A stretch of 64,000 bases of DNA, from assembly GCA_018697195.1 (NCBI GenBank), contig JAGMWU010000036.1, positions 241,045-305,044 on the forward strand. Direction: 5' to 3'. Shown here piece after piece: positions 1 to 64,000 of this stretch. Each line of letters begins with the position of its first letter. Position 1 is the stretch's first letter. The notes under the pieces were generated by a model. It searched no databases and was not told where the DNA came from. It saw only the letters and a program-made list of their open reading frames with translations. This stretch comes from Certhia americana (taxonomy: Eukaryota > Chordata > Aves > Passeriformes > Certhiidae). The translations under genes and the position numbers were made by a program.

Positions 1-205
1 ACACGAGTGGCTCTGTGACAGTGGGTGTGACAGTGATACGCGTGTCTCTGTGATGGTGATGTGTGGGTGACAGTGACATGCGTGGCTCTGTGATGGTGAC
101 ATGTGTGGGTGTGGCAGTAACACAAGTGGCTCTGTGACAGTAACACGAGTGGCCCTGTGACAGTGGGTGTGACAGTGACATGCGTGGCTCTGTGATGGTG
201 ACACA
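1..205. repeat. Minisatellite (GTGGCTCTGTGACAGT-type units)
   Basis: Imperfect tandem copies of a roughly 20-nt unit with recurring gtggctctgtgacagt and gtgacatgcgtggctctgtgatg blocks, cut by the window edge. It lies in the intron just downstream (transcript sense) of exon w90, about 40 nt from its donor. Unlike the arrays at 4141 and 22650 it does not resemble the exon end. Confidence 0.8.
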
Positions 206-245
206 AGCTCTGTGCCTGTGTGCCCAGCCAGGGGAGGGGACTGAC

Positions 246-63865
<63,620 letters not shown>

Positions 63866-64000
63866 CTAAAGAACAGCAGATCCAGGAAAATTTTAAGATT
63901 ATGAAAGATAATAATTTGAAAAGAAGAGTAAATTCCTCATGTCTTTTAATTTTCTCTTAGCAAATTTGTCTCAACTAGTATATTAACAGCTTTTCAAGGC

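Overview
The window is vertebrate nuclear DNA, most likely from a bird. It is filled almost entirely by the middle and 3' part of one giant gene on the minus strand, UBR4 (E3 ubiquitin ligase UBR4/p600, an N-degron recognin). The bird call rests on many truncated CR1-type LINE fragments in both orientations, short introns (mostly 0.3-1 kb, the longest about 2.2 kb), and the absence of mammalian SINE-like repeats. A songbird or other neoavian is plausible but not proven.

Transcription runs right to left. I placed 90 coding exons (w1 to w90 in transcript order; w36 looks optional) from 63865 down to 246. They join in one open frame of 13463 nt, about 4490 codons. From memory the human protein is about 5180 residues, so the first several hundred residues lie to the right of the window and about the last hundred lie to the left. 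All exons are open. All introns are GT-AG except two GC-AG introns (after w37 and w47).

Protein layout, right to left: helical repeat-like N-terminal region (w1-w22); UBR box zinc domain (w23-w24); beta-rich, propeller-like region (w26-w32); beta-sandwich (w33-w34); disordered acidic/Ser-rich segment with a ubiquitin-interacting-motif-like helix (w42-w47); more helical scaffold (w48-w58); beta-sandwich plus Cys-rich zinc cluster (w59-w62); helical scaffold (w63-w84); and the C-terminal hemiRING-type E3 module (w85-w90). The UBR box would bind destabilising N-termini and the C-terminal module would transfer ubiquitin.

The most interesting non-coding structure is a set of minisatellites that begin at, or just beyond, 5' splice sites. 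Two of them (4141-4346 and 22650-23081) are tandem copies of the exon-end/donor junction itself, so each unit carries a spare CAG|GT-type donor. Other points are a 33-nt symmetric microexon, a 10-N assembly gap that probably hides one exon, and a long imperfect palindrome. I saw no second protein-coding gene, no RNA gene and no CRISPR or bacterial-type system.
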